Positions 16,720-26,542 of a stretch of DNA of 43,855 nucleotides are shown in pieces. The stretch is from Acidobacteriota bacterium (lineage in GTDB: Bacteria; Acidobacteriota; Holophagae; Thermotomaculales; Thermotomaculaceae), in the NCBI GenBank assembly GCA_026986725.1, contig JALSOA010000052.1:1-43855 (forward strand). The letters are read 5' to 3'. The position numbers were made by a program, and so were the translations under genes. The notes beneath the pieces were generated by a model that was not told where the DNA came from, made no database searches, and saw only the letters and a program-made list of their open reading frames with translations. Numbering within the stretch: position 1 is the stretch's first letter; each line of letters starts with the position of its first letter.

Positions 16720-18165
16720 TTACAAGGAAAAGATCCTTAAAATTGCATCAAAGAGAGGAGTTGGGTAAATTCCAACAAACAATGTACCAAGCAGTGTAAG
16801 CAAAACAACTGCCCTTTCATTCAAACTTAAATCAATTCTCTTCTCAAACCTGTGCTCCTTCAAGTACATTACCTTGACAACCCTGAAATAGTAGTAAAGG
16901 GAAACCGCTGATGCAAGAAGGGCAACAGTAACAAGAAAGTACAATCCGGAATCAATTGCAGCGCCAAACAGATAGAACTTTCCGAAAAATCCAAGTGTAG
17001 GCGGGATACCTGCAAGGGAAAGCATAAAGACCAGCATTATCGCTGAAAGAACAGGATGAGCCTGAGCCATTCCCCTGTAATCGTCTATATTCTCTCCAAA
17101 TCCATCCCTTTTCGAAAGAATGATTACAATTGAGAAAGCGCCAATATTCATAAAAGAGTATGCAACAAGGTAAAGAATCATTGCCTTGATTGCAATAGGA
17201 GTTGCTGCAATTATACCAAGAGACATATAGCCTGCATGTGCAATTGAAGAGTAAGCAAGCATTCTCTTAATATTCTGCTGCCTTATTGCTGCAAAGTTTC
17301 CCCATATCATTGTCATAAATGAAAGCGCCGCAAGTGCAGGCATCCAATCGTACCTTATGCCTCCGAAAGCACTAACAAAAATTCTAATAAAGATTGCAAG
17401 GGCTGCTGCCTTTGGTGCAACAGACATAAATGCAGTAATAGGTGTGGGTGCACCTGTGTAGGCATCCGGTGCCCACTGATGGAAAGGAAAAAGAGCGATC
17501 TTGAACCCGAGAGAAACAAGTATAAAAACAACCCCAATCACTGCAAAGAGACTTAATCCCGGGGTAACAAGTGGTATCTTTTGAAGTAACAGATCAATCC
17601 TTGTTGTCCCTGTTAAACCATAGAGGATTGATGAACCAAAAATAAAAAACCCCGATGAAAAAGCACCAAGTATAAAGTACTTAAATGCCGCTTCCGGAGA
17701 TATTGAGGTGTACTTGAAATAACCTACAAGGACATATACAGAGATCGCCATCAATTCGAGAGAAACAAATATTGTCAGCAAATCATTTGCAGATGCCATT
17801 AAAAACATCCCGCTTATCGAATAGAGAATTAAGGCAAAGTACTCTGCAGGGGAATATCTGTTCTCATCAACAAAATCAATTGACAGCAAAACAACAAGCA
17901 ATCCCACCCACAGAGTAATAACCTTTATAAGAAGAGAAAAACCGTCTGTTTTGTACAAACCGAAAAACCCGGTTTTATTTAACGGAACATTGAACAGGGT
18001 TATTGCAGTTATAACAAGGGTTAACACAGAAAGGCCTGCAAGCAAACCGCTTTTCTTCTTTGCAAAGAAGGCCCCGAACAAAACCACTGTTGCGCCTATT
18101 ATAAGCACAATCTCAGGCAACAACAGTAAACTGCTACCTGCAACCTGAGAGAGGATGTTATTCAT
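16720..18165 (-). CDS. nuoN: NADH-quinone oxidoreductase subunit N
   Basis: 481 residues, a membrane-arm antiporter-like subunit of complex I involved in proton translocation. About 14 hydrophobic segments are present, with the family core PFHQWAPDAYTGAPTPITAF and the TM lysine region around NIKRMLAYSSIAHAGYMSLG. It is the last gene of the operon, starts inside the nuoM 3' end (8-base overlap) and is followed by the operon terminator. Confidence 0.95.
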   Translation of the reverse strand: MNNILSQVAGSSLLLLPEIVLIIGATVVLFGAFFAKKKSGLLAGLSVLTLVITAITLFNVPLNKTGFFGLYKTDGFSLLIKVITLWVGLLVVLLSIDFVDENRYSPAEYFALILYSISGMFLMASANDLLTIFVSLELMAISVYVLVGYFKYTSISPEAAFKYFILGAFSSGFFIFGSSILYGLTGTTRIDLLLQKIPLVTPGLSLFAVIGVVFILVSLGFKIALFPFHQWAPDAYTGAPTPITAFMSVAPKAAALAIFIRIFVSAFGGIRYDWMPALAALSFMTMIWGNFAAIRQQNIKRMLAYSSIAHAGYMSLGIIAATPIAIKAMILYLVAYSFMNIGAFSIVIILSKRDGFGENIDDYRGMAQAHPVLSAIMLVFMLSLAGIPPTLGFFGKFYLFGAAIDSGLYFLVTVALLASAVSLYYYFRVVKVMYLKEHRFEKRIDLSLNERAVVLLTLLGTLFVGIYPTPLFDAILRIFSL

Positions 18166-19783
18166 GGTGTCCCTCTTCTACCTCTTTTTCATCGGTTTTA
18201 TTAACCTTACTAACATCAAATTTAACCTGCTCCCTGTTGAAAAACCCCGGCTCAACCTGTTCAACAAGGTGATTTACCGGTGCTTCCAGAGTTCTAAAAA
18301 TAGGCTTTGGATATAATCCAATCCAGAAAGCAAGAAGGATTAAGGGCATAAAATAAGCGACTTCCCTTGGTGTTAAATCCTTCAAAACACCCTTTTTATG
18401 AAGTTCAAGGTTTTCTTCAGAAACCTCGTTGAACATTACCCTCTGGTAAAGCCATAGCATATAGGCTGCACCTAAAACAATACCGGAGGTTGCAATAATT
18501 GCCCAGACAGGCTTTGCCTGAAAAGCACCTGCAAGAATGGTGAACTCACCGACAAAACCGTTTAACCCTGGCAATCCAATTGAAGAAAGAGTCATTATCA
18601 TAAAAACGGTCGCATAAACAGGCATAATCTTTGACAATCCGCCGTACTCCTTTATCAACCTTGTATGCTTCCTCTCATAAACAATCCCAACTATCAAAAA
18701 GAGAGCGCCTGTTGAAATACCGTGGTTTATCATCTGAATGATTGAACCGTTTATCCCGTTTGGGTTGAGAGCAAATAGCCCAAGCATGCACATACCAAGG
18801 TGGGATACCGAGGAGTATGCAACAAGTTTTTTCATATCCTTCTGGATGAGCGCAACCAGTGCACCGTAAATTATTCCCACAATTGCAAGGAATACAAAGT
18901 AAGGAAGCAAAGCCTTGGTTGCATCAGGGAAGATTGGAAGAAGGAATCTTAAAAATCCGTATGTTCCCATCTTCAATAAAACACCGGCAAGGATAACAGA
19001 GCCTGCTGTCGGTGCCTCAACATGAGCGTCCGGCAACCATGTGTGGAATGGAAACATAGGAACCTTAATTGCAAAGCCAAGGAAGAATGCTATTGCAAGT
19101 AAATACTGCCATGTCTTTGATGTATGTGCTGCAATGTAGGAAGCAAGCTGATGGTATGATTGAATGTCAAATGTCCACACCCCGCTTACCTTGTGGTTGT
19201 AAAAGTAAAGTGCAAGAATTGCAACAAGCATCAAAACAGAGCCTGCAAGGGTATAAAGGAAGAACTTGATTGCTGCATACAGTTTTCTCGGACCTCCCCA
19301 TACCCCTATAAGGAAGTACATTGGAACAAGCATTACTTCCCAGAAAACATAGAACAGGAAAAAGTCTTCCGCCACAAAAACACCAAGCATACCTGTTTGC
19401 AACAAAAGAAGAAGCACATAGTACTCTTTTTCCCTGTGCTTGATAGCCTCAAAGGAAGACCAGATAGCAATAAATCCAAGTAAAGTTGTAAGCAGCACCA
19501 GGACAAGGGAAATGCCGTCAATACCAACCGCATACCTTATACCCAGAGACGGGATCCATGAAACGCTTTCCTCAAACTGCATCTTCCATGTTGTAGGGTC
19601 ATAGTAAAACCACAACGGAAGGGATAGAATAAAATCAACAACAGCAATAAAGAACGCACTGTACTTAATCGCCTTTGTATTCTCCTTGTTAAGGAAAAGT
19701 GCAATCAGGATCGCTCCAAGGGTTGGCAAAAAGGTTACAATTGTTAAAATTGGAAACCCTAACACATTGTTCACATTACTCAT
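18158..19783 (-). CDS. nuoM: NADH-quinone oxidoreductase subunit M
   Basis: 541 residues, an antiporter-like membrane subunit of complex I. Family signatures include PMFPFHTWLPDAHVEAPTAG, the lysine-bearing DMKKLVAYSSVSHLGMCMLG and the loop ending LNGFVGEFTILAGAF. The C-terminus continues for about 40 residues past the last helix as a charged tail ending EGHHE. It starts 20 bases after nuoL with an AGGAG ribosome site and overlaps nuoN by 8 bases. Confidence 0.95.
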   Translation of the reverse strand: MSNVNNVLGFPILTIVTFLPTLGAILIALFLNKENTKAIKYSAFFIAVVDFILSLPLWFYYDPTTWKMQFEESVSWIPSLGIRYAVGIDGISLVLVLLTTLLGFIAIWSSFEAIKHREKEYYVLLLLLQTGMLGVFVAEDFFLFYVFWEVMLVPMYFLIGVWGGPRKLYAAIKFFLYTLAGSVLMLVAILALYFYNHKVSGVWTFDIQSYHQLASYIAAHTSKTWQYLLAIAFFLGFAIKVPMFPFHTWLPDAHVEAPTAGSVILAGVLLKMGTYGFLRFLLPIFPDATKALLPYFVFLAIVGIIYGALVALIQKDMKKLVAYSSVSHLGMCMLGLFALNPNGINGSIIQMINHGISTGALFLIVGIVYERKHTRLIKEYGGLSKIMPVYATVFMIMTLSSIGLPGLNGFVGEFTILAGAFQAKPVWAIIATSGIVLGAAYMLWLYQRVMFNEVSEENLELHKKGVLKDLTPREVAYFMPLILLAFWIGLYPKPIFRTLEAPVNHLVEQVEPGFFNREQVKFDVSKVNKTDEKEVEEGHHE

Positions 19784-19803
19784 TTACCCACTCTCCTCTT
19801 TCT

Positions 19804-21930
19804 TTATCTAAATATGTAATAACCGATTAAAACAATAAACCCGAGAGCCATAACAAACGCATAGGTCTGAACATAACCTGTCTGTACCCTTCTAAACAGG
19901 TAACCTATACCCTCAACAGTCTGCCCAACTATATTCACAAGCCCGTCAACAACAATCCTGTCAAAGTATCCGCTTGCTTCGGAAACATAGACTGTAAAAT
20001 GCCTTGCACCGTTCACAATGCCATCAACAACCCATACATCAAAACCCCACAGGAATGTTCCAAGGTTTTTGGTTGCCTGAACAAACATAGCCTCGTATAT
20101 CTCGTCAACAAAGAACTTGTTGTGAACAACATGGAATACCCCGTTGAATGTCTCCACAAACCTTTTCGGCAACTCCGGGTTTTTAATGTAAAACAGATAG
20201 GCAATAAATATACCAATTAAGGCAATTACTATTGAAAGCCCCATAAACCCAAACTCAACAGCCTCGCTTGCATGATGAGTTGCGTGAATAAATGTAGGAT
20301 GCCTCAATGCAGGCTCAAGCCAGTTTTCAAGCAAATTGGGGATATGGCCAAGGTATTTCCCCAAAAGATGGGGGAATCCAAGATAACCGCCTATTACAGA
20401 ACCTGCTGCAAGTATTATCAAAGGCCAGGTCATAACAGACGGGGATTCGTGTATATGCTTTTTCTCCTCTTCAGTTCCCTTAAACTCACCAAAGAATGTC
20501 ATAAACACAAGCCTGAACATATAAAACGCTGTAAAACCTGCTGCAACGGCACCTAAAAACCAGTAAAACAAGTATATCTTATGCCCGTAAACAATCGCCA
20601 TCTCAGCATTCTTCCAGAGTATCTCATCCTTTGAAAAGAATCCGGAAAAACCGGGGATACCTGCAATTGCAAGGGTGGCAATTAAAAATGTCCAGTAAGT
20701 CTTTGGCATCAACCTTCTCAACCCACCCATATTCCTCATATCCTGAGGGTCTTTGTGGTGCTCGTGAGTTTTGTGGTAAGCATGGTGCATTGCATGAATT
20801 ACCGAGCCTGATCCAAGAAAGAGGCATGCTTTGAAGAAAGCATGGGTCATCACATGGAAGATACCTGCCCAGTATGCGGCAGCACCCATTGCCATAAACA
20901 TATAACCCAACTGGGATACTGTTGAGTATGCAAGCACCTTCTTTATATCGTACTGCGCCGTGCCTATAATTGCAGAAAACAGAGCAGTTGCAGCACCAAT
21001 AAGCCCGACAACCATCAGGGCAATAGGAGCATTTGAATATATTGCGCTTGACCTTGCTATCATGTAAAGCCCTGATGTTACCATTGTTGCTGCGTGGATA
21101 AGCGCTGAAACAGGTGTTGGGCCTGCCATGGCATCAGGCAACCACACATAAAGAGGGATCTGGGCTGATTTACCTGTTGCCCCAATAAATAGGCAAACCC
21201 CTATTATGTTGAAAAGCATCTGGCCTGAAAGATGCCAGCCTGCAAAGTTAAATCCTGCCTGATAAACATCAGCAACCCTTGAAAAAACCTGGTCAAAGTT
21301 CAATGAGCCAAAAGCAACAAATATAAACATTAAACCGATTGCAAAGCCAAAGTCTCCCACTCTGTTTACAACAAAAGCCTTCTTTCCAGCATCTGATGCA
21401 AACTTTTTATCAAAGTAATAGCCAATAAGAAGGTAAGAGCAAAGCCCGACACCTTCCCAGCCTATAAACATCATTAAATAGTTTCCACCAAGAATAAGAA
21501 TAAGCATTGAGCCCATAAAGAGGTTAAGGTAAGCAAAGTACCTTGCAAAACCCTCTTCTTCCCACATATACCCTATTGAGTAAATGTGGATAACAAAACC
21601 AACTCCTGTAACAATTAACCCCATAACGGCAGAAAGAGGGTCAAGTTTAAACTCAAATGCAATGTTGAAAACAGAGTTTAAATTGTTTGAGATGTGGGCA
21701 ACCCCGACATTTATCCAGTCAAAAAGGTGGACAGTAACATTCCTTGCCTCTGCAGGAAGTTGAGCAAGTTCATAAACAGAAAGCACCATGAGGATAAATG
21801 ACAGAGCAACCGTGGTGTTGGCTATTGCAGATACCGTTTTTTTAGAAAACCTCTTCCTTCCAACAAGCCCGTTAAGAAAAGTGCCCACAAATGGGAACAA
21901 CGGAATTAACCAGATATACTTCATAAACAT
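19804..21930 (-). CDS. nuoL: NADH-quinone oxidoreductase subunit L
   Basis: 708 residues, the distal antiporter-like subunit with the long lateral helix. Signatures: GWEGVGLCSYLLIGYY, KSAQIPLYVWLPDAMAGPTP and DIKKVLAYSTVSQLGYMFMA. A His-rich loop (HAMHHAYHKTHEHHKD, about residue 380) lies in the middle. The C-terminal portion carries the extra helices expected of NuoL. Two ATGs are six bases apart; the first has AAGGGA upstream and is kept. Confidence 0.95.
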   Translation of the reverse strand: MFMKYIWLIPLFPFVGTFLNGLVGRKRFSKKTVSAIANTTVALSFILMVLSVYELAQLPAEARNVTVHLFDWINVGVAHISNNLNSVFNIAFEFKLDPLSAVMGLIVTGVGFVIHIYSIGYMWEEEGFARYFAYLNLFMGSMLILILGGNYLMMFIGWEGVGLCSYLLIGYYFDKKFASDAGKKAFVVNRVGDFGFAIGLMFIFVAFGSLNFDQVFSRVADVYQAGFNFAGWHLSGQMLFNIIGVCLFIGATGKSAQIPLYVWLPDAMAGPTPVSALIHAATMVTSGLYMIARSSAIYSNAPIALMVVGLIGAATALFSAIIGTAQYDIKKVLAYSTVSQLGYMFMAMGAAAYWAGIFHVMTHAFFKACLFLGSGSVIHAMHHAYHKTHEHHKDPQDMRNMGGLRRLMPKTYWTFLIATLAIAGIPGFSGFFSKDEILWKNAEMAIVYGHKIYLFYWFLGAVAAGFTAFYMFRLVFMTFFGEFKGTEEEKKHIHESPSVMTWPLIILAAGSVIGGYLGFPHLLGKYLGHIPNLLENWLEPALRHPTFIHATHHASEAVEFGFMGLSIVIALIGIFIAYLFYIKNPELPKRFVETFNGVFHVVHNKFFVDEIYEAMFVQATKNLGTFLWGFDVWVVDGIVNGARHFTVYVSEASGYFDRIVVDGLVNIVGQTVEGIGYLFRRVQTGYVQTYAFVMALGFIVLIGYYIFR

Positions 21931-21934
21931 AGGC

Positions 21935-22237
21935 CTATCCCTTCAACTCGTTAAAATGGTCAATTTGTATGGAGTTTTTATTCCTGTAAAGAGCAACTGC
22001 AATAGCAAGGCCTATTGCCACCTCGCTTGCCGCAACGCACATAACAAATATGGCAAATACCTGACCTGCAACATTGTCAAGGTATCTTGAGAATGCAATC
22101 AGATTAATGTTTGCCGCATTCATCATCAATTCAAGAGACATAAGCATAATAAGAGCATTCCTTCTTATTAAAACGCCCAAAACTCCGATGGAAAACATAA
22201 CAATTGAATATACAAGTACATGGCTTATCGGTATCAT
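21935..22237 (-). CDS. nuoK: NADH-quinone oxidoreductase subunit K
   Basis: 100 residues with three membrane helices, an MrpC-like complex I subunit. MLMSLELMMNAANINLIAF carries the conserved membrane glutamate, and a second glutamate lies in CVAASEVAIGLAIAV. Its ATG overlaps the nuoJ stop (ATGA), typical of coupled translation. Confidence 0.95.
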   Translation of the reverse strand: MIPISHVLVYSIVMFSIGVLGVLIRRNALIMLMSLELMMNAANINLIAFSRYLDNVAGQVFAIFVMCVAASEVAIGLAIAVALYRNKNSIQIDHFNELKG

Positions 22238-22761
22238 TGTTCCGCCCTCGCTTTTGTAAGAATTATTGCACCAATCAATGCAACAAGCAAAAGCACAGAA
22301 GCAATCTCAAAAGGCAGAATAAACTTTGTGTAAAGGCTCATTGCAACCGCTTCCGTACTTCCACCTGCAATAATGTTGTGCACCACAGATGGAGCAGCAC
22401 CAAAAGGCATTGAATAGAATGTAGCCCCAAGGATCACTATGAGAAACAACACCAGGACAATTGAAACAAGGGAATAGGTGTTGTAAAGCCTTAAATTCTC
22501 TAACTTATGCAGTGCCACTAACAAAACCACAAAAAGGAACAGAACAATTATTCCCCCTGCATAAACAAGCAACTGAACTGCAGCCAGAAACTCGGCATCG
22601 AACAGAAGGTAAACCCCTGCAACAAGTACCATTGTAAAAAGCATTGAGATTACGGAGTGAACGGCATTTTTTGAAAAAACAATCCCCAATGCGGTTACAA
22701 TGCTCAATCCCATTATCATATAGATAAGATAATGGGATAGAAACTGACTTAACGCCTCCAT
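22234..22761 (-). CDS. nuoJ: NADH-quinone oxidoreductase subunit J
   Basis: 175 residues with five hydrophobic segments. AVHSVISMLFTMVLVAGVYL and AAVQLLVYAGGIIVLFLFVV match the NuoJ core, including the conserved TM3 region. A poly-G ribosome site (AAGGGGGGG) precedes the ATG; it lies 11 bases after nuoI and overlaps nuoK by 4. Confidence 0.95.
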   Translation of the reverse strand: MEALSQFLSHYLIYMIMGLSIVTALGIVFSKNAVHSVISMLFTMVLVAGVYLLFDAEFLAAVQLLVYAGGIIVLFLFVVLLVALHKLENLRLYNTYSLVSIVLVLFLIVILGATFYSMPFGAAPSVVHNIIAGGSTEAVAMSLYTKFILPFEIASVLLLVALIGAIILTKARAEQ

Positions 22762-22772
22762 TTGCCCCCCCT

Positions 22773-23231
22773 TTACTTCCTGTACTCCACCTTAGGGGTG
22801 GGAAGATACATCTTTTCTTTCGTTAAATAAAAATCCTTCCTTGAGTACTGTGCAAGCTCATACTCGTTGTTTAACTCAATTGCACCGAAGTTGCATGATT
22901 CAACACACAAGCCGCAGAATATACACCTGTCCATGTTGAAGTTGTACTCAACAGGATACCTCGTCTTTCTGCCCTCTTTTTTTCCCGGTTTTATCTCAAT
23001 AACCTGAGTCGGGCATATTCTTACGCATGCCATACAGCATACGCATTTGTCCTCTCCGTTTTCATCCTTCAAAAGCGTAAGCCTTCCACGAAATCTCGGG
23101 AATGGCTCAAGCCTTTGTTTGGGATACTGAACTGTTACAGTCTTTTTAAACTGATGCTTGAAAGTAACAGCCGCACCCTTTATCAAGTCCCTGTAATTGA
23201 ATGTCTTAACAAAATTAACTAACCCTTTCAC
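22773..23231 (-). CDS. nuoI: NADH-quinone oxidoreductase subunit I (2 x 4Fe-4S)
   Basis: 152 residues, the hydrophilic ferredoxin-like subunit carrying clusters N6a and N6b. The two sites are CVCCMACVRICP and CIFCGLCVESCN. The second has asparagine where most NuoI proteins have proline after the last cysteine; cluster ligands are intact. The start is a GTG at 23231, with GAGGTGG upstream. The basic N-terminal helix matches the usual membrane-docking region. Confidence 0.94.
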   Translation of the reverse strand: MKGLVNFVKTFNYRDLIKGAAVTFKHQFKKTVTVQYPKQRLEPFPRFRGRLTLLKDENGEDKCVCCMACVRICPTQVIEIKPGKKEGRKTRYPVEYNFNMDRCIFCGLCVESCNFGAIELNNEYELAQYSRKDFYLTKEKMYLPTPKVEYRK

Positions 23232-23243
23232 TTTGCCACCTCT

Positions 23244-24257
23244 TTACTTCAACAAAAAGAATGCGGTAATAAAAATATTGATTAAAGTTACCGGAATAAA
23301 AAACTTCCAGCCAATTGCCATCAACTGGTCATACCTGTACCTTGGATAGGTTGCCCTGATCCAGAGGTAACCGAAAAGAAACACACCAACCTTTAATGCA
23401 AACCATACAAAAGAAGGAAGGTGCAAAAATGAAAGCCCCGGCACAGGTAGCCAGCCGCCTAAAAAGCAAATTGTGGCAATTGAAGAAACAACAATCATAT
23501 TTGCGTACTCTGCAAGGTAAAAGAAAGCAAACTTCATACCAGAGTACTCGGTGTGAAAACCTGCAACCAATTCTGTTTCAGCCTCTGGCAGGTCATAAGG
23601 AGCCCTGTTTGTTTCGGCAACAGCGCATGCAATGTAAACAAGGAATGCAAGTATCTGAGGAACAACAAACCACATCCCCTTTTGCGCCTCAACAATACCC
23701 CTTGTTGAAAGGGTATTTGCCATCATCACAGGGCCAACAAGAGCAAGTGTCAACGGCACCTCGTAAGATACCATCTGGGCAGCGGAACGAAGCCCTCCAA
23801 GAAGGGGATACTTTGAATTTGAAGCCCAGCCGCCAAGCAATATGCCGTAAATTCCTATTGATGAGATGGCAAGAATGTATAATAGACCAATGTTTAAGTC
23901 TGAAATAACCGCAGGCACAGGCTGTTTTGCCAATCCGAACAGAGTTGTTTCGCTCCCCCATGGAACAACGAGGAAGGAAAGCAATGCAGGAACAATTGAA
24001 ATTGTGGGGGCAATCCAGTAAACAAACCTATCAGCCTTTAACGGAATAATGTCCTCTTTCAAAAACAACTTTATCCCGTCTGCAATAGGCTGCAATAAGC
24101 CCCAGGGTCCAACCCTCATTGGCCCCAACCTTACCTGCATAAATGCTATTACCTTTCTCTCTGCATAGGTTAAAAACAAAACAGTTAAAAGAACAACTAT
24201 AAAAACCGCAATGATTTTAGCGGTAGGCAGCAACACATAAGTGGTAGTAAAATCCAT
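23244..24257 (-). CDS. nuoH: NADH-quinone oxidoreductase subunit H
   Basis: 337 residues, the membrane subunit that forms the quinone entry channel. Signatures: LTYAERKVIAFMQVRLGPMR near the N-terminus and AETNRAPYDLPEAETELVAG in the acidic loop lining the quinone site. About eight helices. A GTAGGGGGAAGG ribosome site precedes the ATG, 9 bases after nuoD. Confidence 0.96.
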   Translation of the reverse strand: MDFTTTYVLLPTAKIIAVFIVVLLTVLFLTYAERKVIAFMQVRLGPMRVGPWGLLQPIADGIKLFLKEDIIPLKADRFVYWIAPTISIVPALLSFLVVPWGSETTLFGLAKQPVPAVISDLNIGLLYILAISSIGIYGILLGGWASNSKYPLLGGLRSAAQMVSYEVPLTLALVGPVMMANTLSTRGIVEAQKGMWFVVPQILAFLVYIACAVAETNRAPYDLPEAETELVAGFHTEYSGMKFAFFYLAEYANMIVVSSIATICFLGGWLPVPGLSFLHLPSFVWFALKVGVFLFGYLWIRATYPRYRYDQLMAIGWKFFIPVTLINIFITAFFLLK

Positions 24258-24266
24258 ACCTTCCCC

Positions 24267-25367
24267 CTACCTGTCTATTTCGCCAAGCACAACATCAAGT
24301 GTACCGATTATTGCAACAACATCGGCAACCATGTGCCCTTTGCACATAGGTTTTAAACCCTGCAAATTAACAAAAGAAGGCCCTCTAACCTTTAGCCTGT
24401 AAGGACCGGTGCCCTTTCCGTCGCTAATAAGGTAATAACCTAACTCTCCCTTTGGAGCCTCAATTGAGTGGTAAACCTCTCCCTTCGGTAATTTCAGGGT
24501 TTTTGGAACCTTTGCCCTGAATTCCCCTTCTGGCATTCCTTCAAGAGCCTGCTCAACAATCCTTAAAGACTGCCTCATCTCCTTCATTCTAACCTTATAC
24601 CTTGCGTATGTATCACACCCATTCTCAACAGCAATCTCCCAGTCAAACTCATCATAAACTTCATAAGGTTCAACCTTTCTAATATCGTAAGGAACCCCGG
24701 AACCCCTCAAAACAGGGCCTGATAAACCAAGGTTGATTGCATCCTCGGCAGAGATAACGCCAACCCCCACCGTTCTCTTCTTCCAGATCCTGTTTTCTGT
24801 AAGCAGGTCTTCGTAATCCTCCATCCTTGAAGGGAATATCTTTATAAACTCTTTAACCTTTTTATCAAACCCTTCTGGTATATCTTCTTTCAACCCTCCG
24901 TATCTGAAAGTGGTTGTAAGAAGCCTTCCCCCTGTGTACATCTCAAACATATCAAGTATCATCTCCCTTTCACGGAAAGCGTAAAGGAAAACTGTCATTG
25001 CACCTATGTCAAGGGCATGGGTTGCAAGCCACAAAAGGTGGGATGCAATCCTGTTTAACTCTGTCAAAAGCACCCTGAAATACTGCGCCTTTTTTGGAAC
25101 CTCAACCCCACCTAACTTTTCAAGTGTTTCAATATAGCCTAAATTGTTTGAAACAGCGGCAATGTAATCAAGCCTGTCTGTGAGGTTAAGCGCCTGAAGG
25201 TAATTGAAATTCTCAGCAAGTTTTTCAACACCTCTGTGTAGATAACCTATCTCAGGCTCAAGGTCAACAACTGTCTCTCCGTCAAGCTTTAATTTAAGCC
25301 TTAAAACCCCGTGAGTTGACGGGTGCTGCGGCCCCATGTTTAATTCAACTATCTCTCTCTTAAACAT
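24267..25367 (-). CDS. nuoD: NADH-quinone oxidoreductase subunit D
   Basis: 366 residues, the 49-kDa-type peripheral-arm subunit that forms the quinone site with NuoB. NMGPQHPSTHGVLRLKLKLD and EIGYLHRGVEKLAE match the family N-terminus, RGSGVPYDIRKVEPYEVYDE the middle, and the C-terminus ends DVVLGEIDR as in other NuoD proteins. It is a separate gene, not fused to nuoC. Confidence 0.96.
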   Translation of the reverse strand: MFKREIVELNMGPQHPSTHGVLRLKLKLDGETVVDLEPEIGYLHRGVEKLAENFNYLQALNLTDRLDYIAAVSNNLGYIETLEKLGGVEVPKKAQYFRVLLTELNRIASHLLWLATHALDIGAMTVFLYAFREREMILDMFEMYTGGRLLTTTFRYGGLKEDIPEGFDKKVKEFIKIFPSRMEDYEDLLTENRIWKKRTVGVGVISAEDAINLGLSGPVLRGSGVPYDIRKVEPYEVYDEFDWEIAVENGCDTYARYKVRMKEMRQSLRIVEQALEGMPEGEFRAKVPKTLKLPKGEVYHSIEAPKGELGYYLISDGKGTGPYRLKVRGPSFVNLQGLKPMCKGHMVADVVAIIGTLDVVLGEIDR

Positions 25368-25371
25368 AAGC

Positions 25372-26025
25372 CTAATCCTCTTCCCTTAATTTTCTTACCA
25401 ATTTTGCAGTGTACTCTTCCCTTCCCTCTACTTTGTCCACATCCTTTCTCAAAGGATGGCCTACCCAATCGTCAGGAAGAAGTATCCTTTTAAGCCCCTG
25501 CCTTCCTGTAAACACAATTCCCATTAAATCGTAAGCCTCTCTCTCGTGAAAATCCGCAGTCTTCCATATATCCATTACAGAAGGCACTTTCTCATTCTCA
25601 TCAAGAAAGACCTTTACCCTTAACCTCCTGTTCATATTCATTGAGTAAAGGTGATAGGAAAGCCCGAACCTTTTTGGTGCACCCTCAAACTTCAAATAAT
25701 CAACAGAGGAAATGTCAGCAAGGTAATCAAATCCGTGTTGTTTTATATTTTCAAAATTGGCTATAAAATTCTCATTGTTTTTTAAAACTATATTAAACTC
25801 CCCCACAGAAACATAGGCCTCTTCAACATCATCACCCAACTTTTTAATCAACTCTTTCTGCCAGTCTTCAGCAGGCTCTTCCTTCGGCGCAACAACTATT
25901 TGAGGCTTTGGGGGAACCTTCTTCGCAGCAGGCTTTGGCTTCTCGCCCTCAACAGGTTTTTTCGCCTTAACCTCTTCCTTTTTGTCTTTTTCAGGAGAGG
26001 GGTTGTTTTTCAATTCTTCAGACAT
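25372..26025 (-). CDS. nuoC: NADH-quinone oxidoreductase subunit C with charged N-terminal extension
   Basis: 217 residues, the 30-kDa-type subunit. The core (about 56-217) holds [12 protein letters not shown], the signature [20 protein letters not shown] and the end [13 protein letters not shown]. The first 55 residues are an unusual low-complexity tail rich in K, P, E and A, likely disordered. AAGGAGGGG 4 bases before the ATG supports this start, so the extension is probably real and not a misplaced start. It overlaps nuoB by 8 bases. Confidence 0.94.
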   Translation of the reverse strand: MSEELKNNPSPEKDKKEEVKAKKPVEGEKPKPAAKKVPPKPQIVVAPKEEPAEDWQKELIKKLGDDVEEAYVSVGEFNIVLKNNENFIANFENIKQHGFDYLADISSVDYLKFEGAPKRFGLSYHLYSMNMNRRLRVKVFLDENEKVPSVMDIWKTADFHEREAYDLMGIVFTGRQGLKRILLPDDWVGHPLRKDVDKVEGREEYTAKLVRKLREED

Positions 26026-26542
26026 TTATCCCCTCCTTTAAATACTTTTCCCTTAAAGAAGATTTCATAATCTTATCCTGAAGCCTCATAAAACCGTAAA
26101 GAAGAGACTCAGGCCTTGGCGGGCAACCTGGAATGTAAACATCAACGGGAACTATTTTATCAACACCCTGCAATGTTGAGTAAGAGTTGAACAATCCGCC
26201 TGAATTTGCACAGGCACCCATTGATATAACCCACTTTGGCTCAGGCATCTGGTCGTAAACCTTTCTTACAACAGGAGCCATCTTCAAGGTAACGGTGCCT
26301 GCAACAATCATTAAGTCTGACTGCCTTGGCGTTGCCCTGAATATACCTGCACCAAACCTGTCCATATCAAACCTTGACGCACCGGTTGCCATCATCTCAA
26401 TGGCACAGCACGCAAGCCCGAATGTCATAGGCCAGACCGACGATTTTCTGGCCCAGTTGAAAACCCATTCAAGCTTAGTGGTGATCAAAAACTTATCAAT
26501 CAATTCCTGTGTTACTCCCACTCCAACGCCCCCTTCTTCCAT
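26018..26542 (-). CDS. nuoB: NADH-quinone oxidoreductase subunit B
   Basis: Carries the N2 4Fe-4S cluster that reduces quinone. [20 protein letters not shown] holds the adjacent cysteine pair; the other ligands are in [10 protein letters not shown] and [12 protein letters not shown]. The coordinates use the ATG at 26542, but the GTG at 26521 is as likely: AAGGGGG lies 7 bases before it and it overlaps the nuoA stop by only 10 bases, giving 167 residues beginning MGVTQEL. Confidence 0.94.
   Translation of the reverse strand: MEEGGVGVGVTQELIDKFLITTKLEWVFNWARKSSVWPMTFGLACCAIEMMATGASRFDMDRFGAGIFRATPRQSDLMIVAGTVTLKMAPVVRKVYDQMPEPKWVISMGACANSGGLFNSYSTLQGVDKIVPVDVYIPGCPPRPESLLYGFMRLQDKIMKSSLREKYLKEGINV

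Noticed and set aside
20380-20834. His-rich segment of nuoL read as separate small frames
   Set aside because: These are shadow frames inside nuoL; the nuoL frame is intact across the region.
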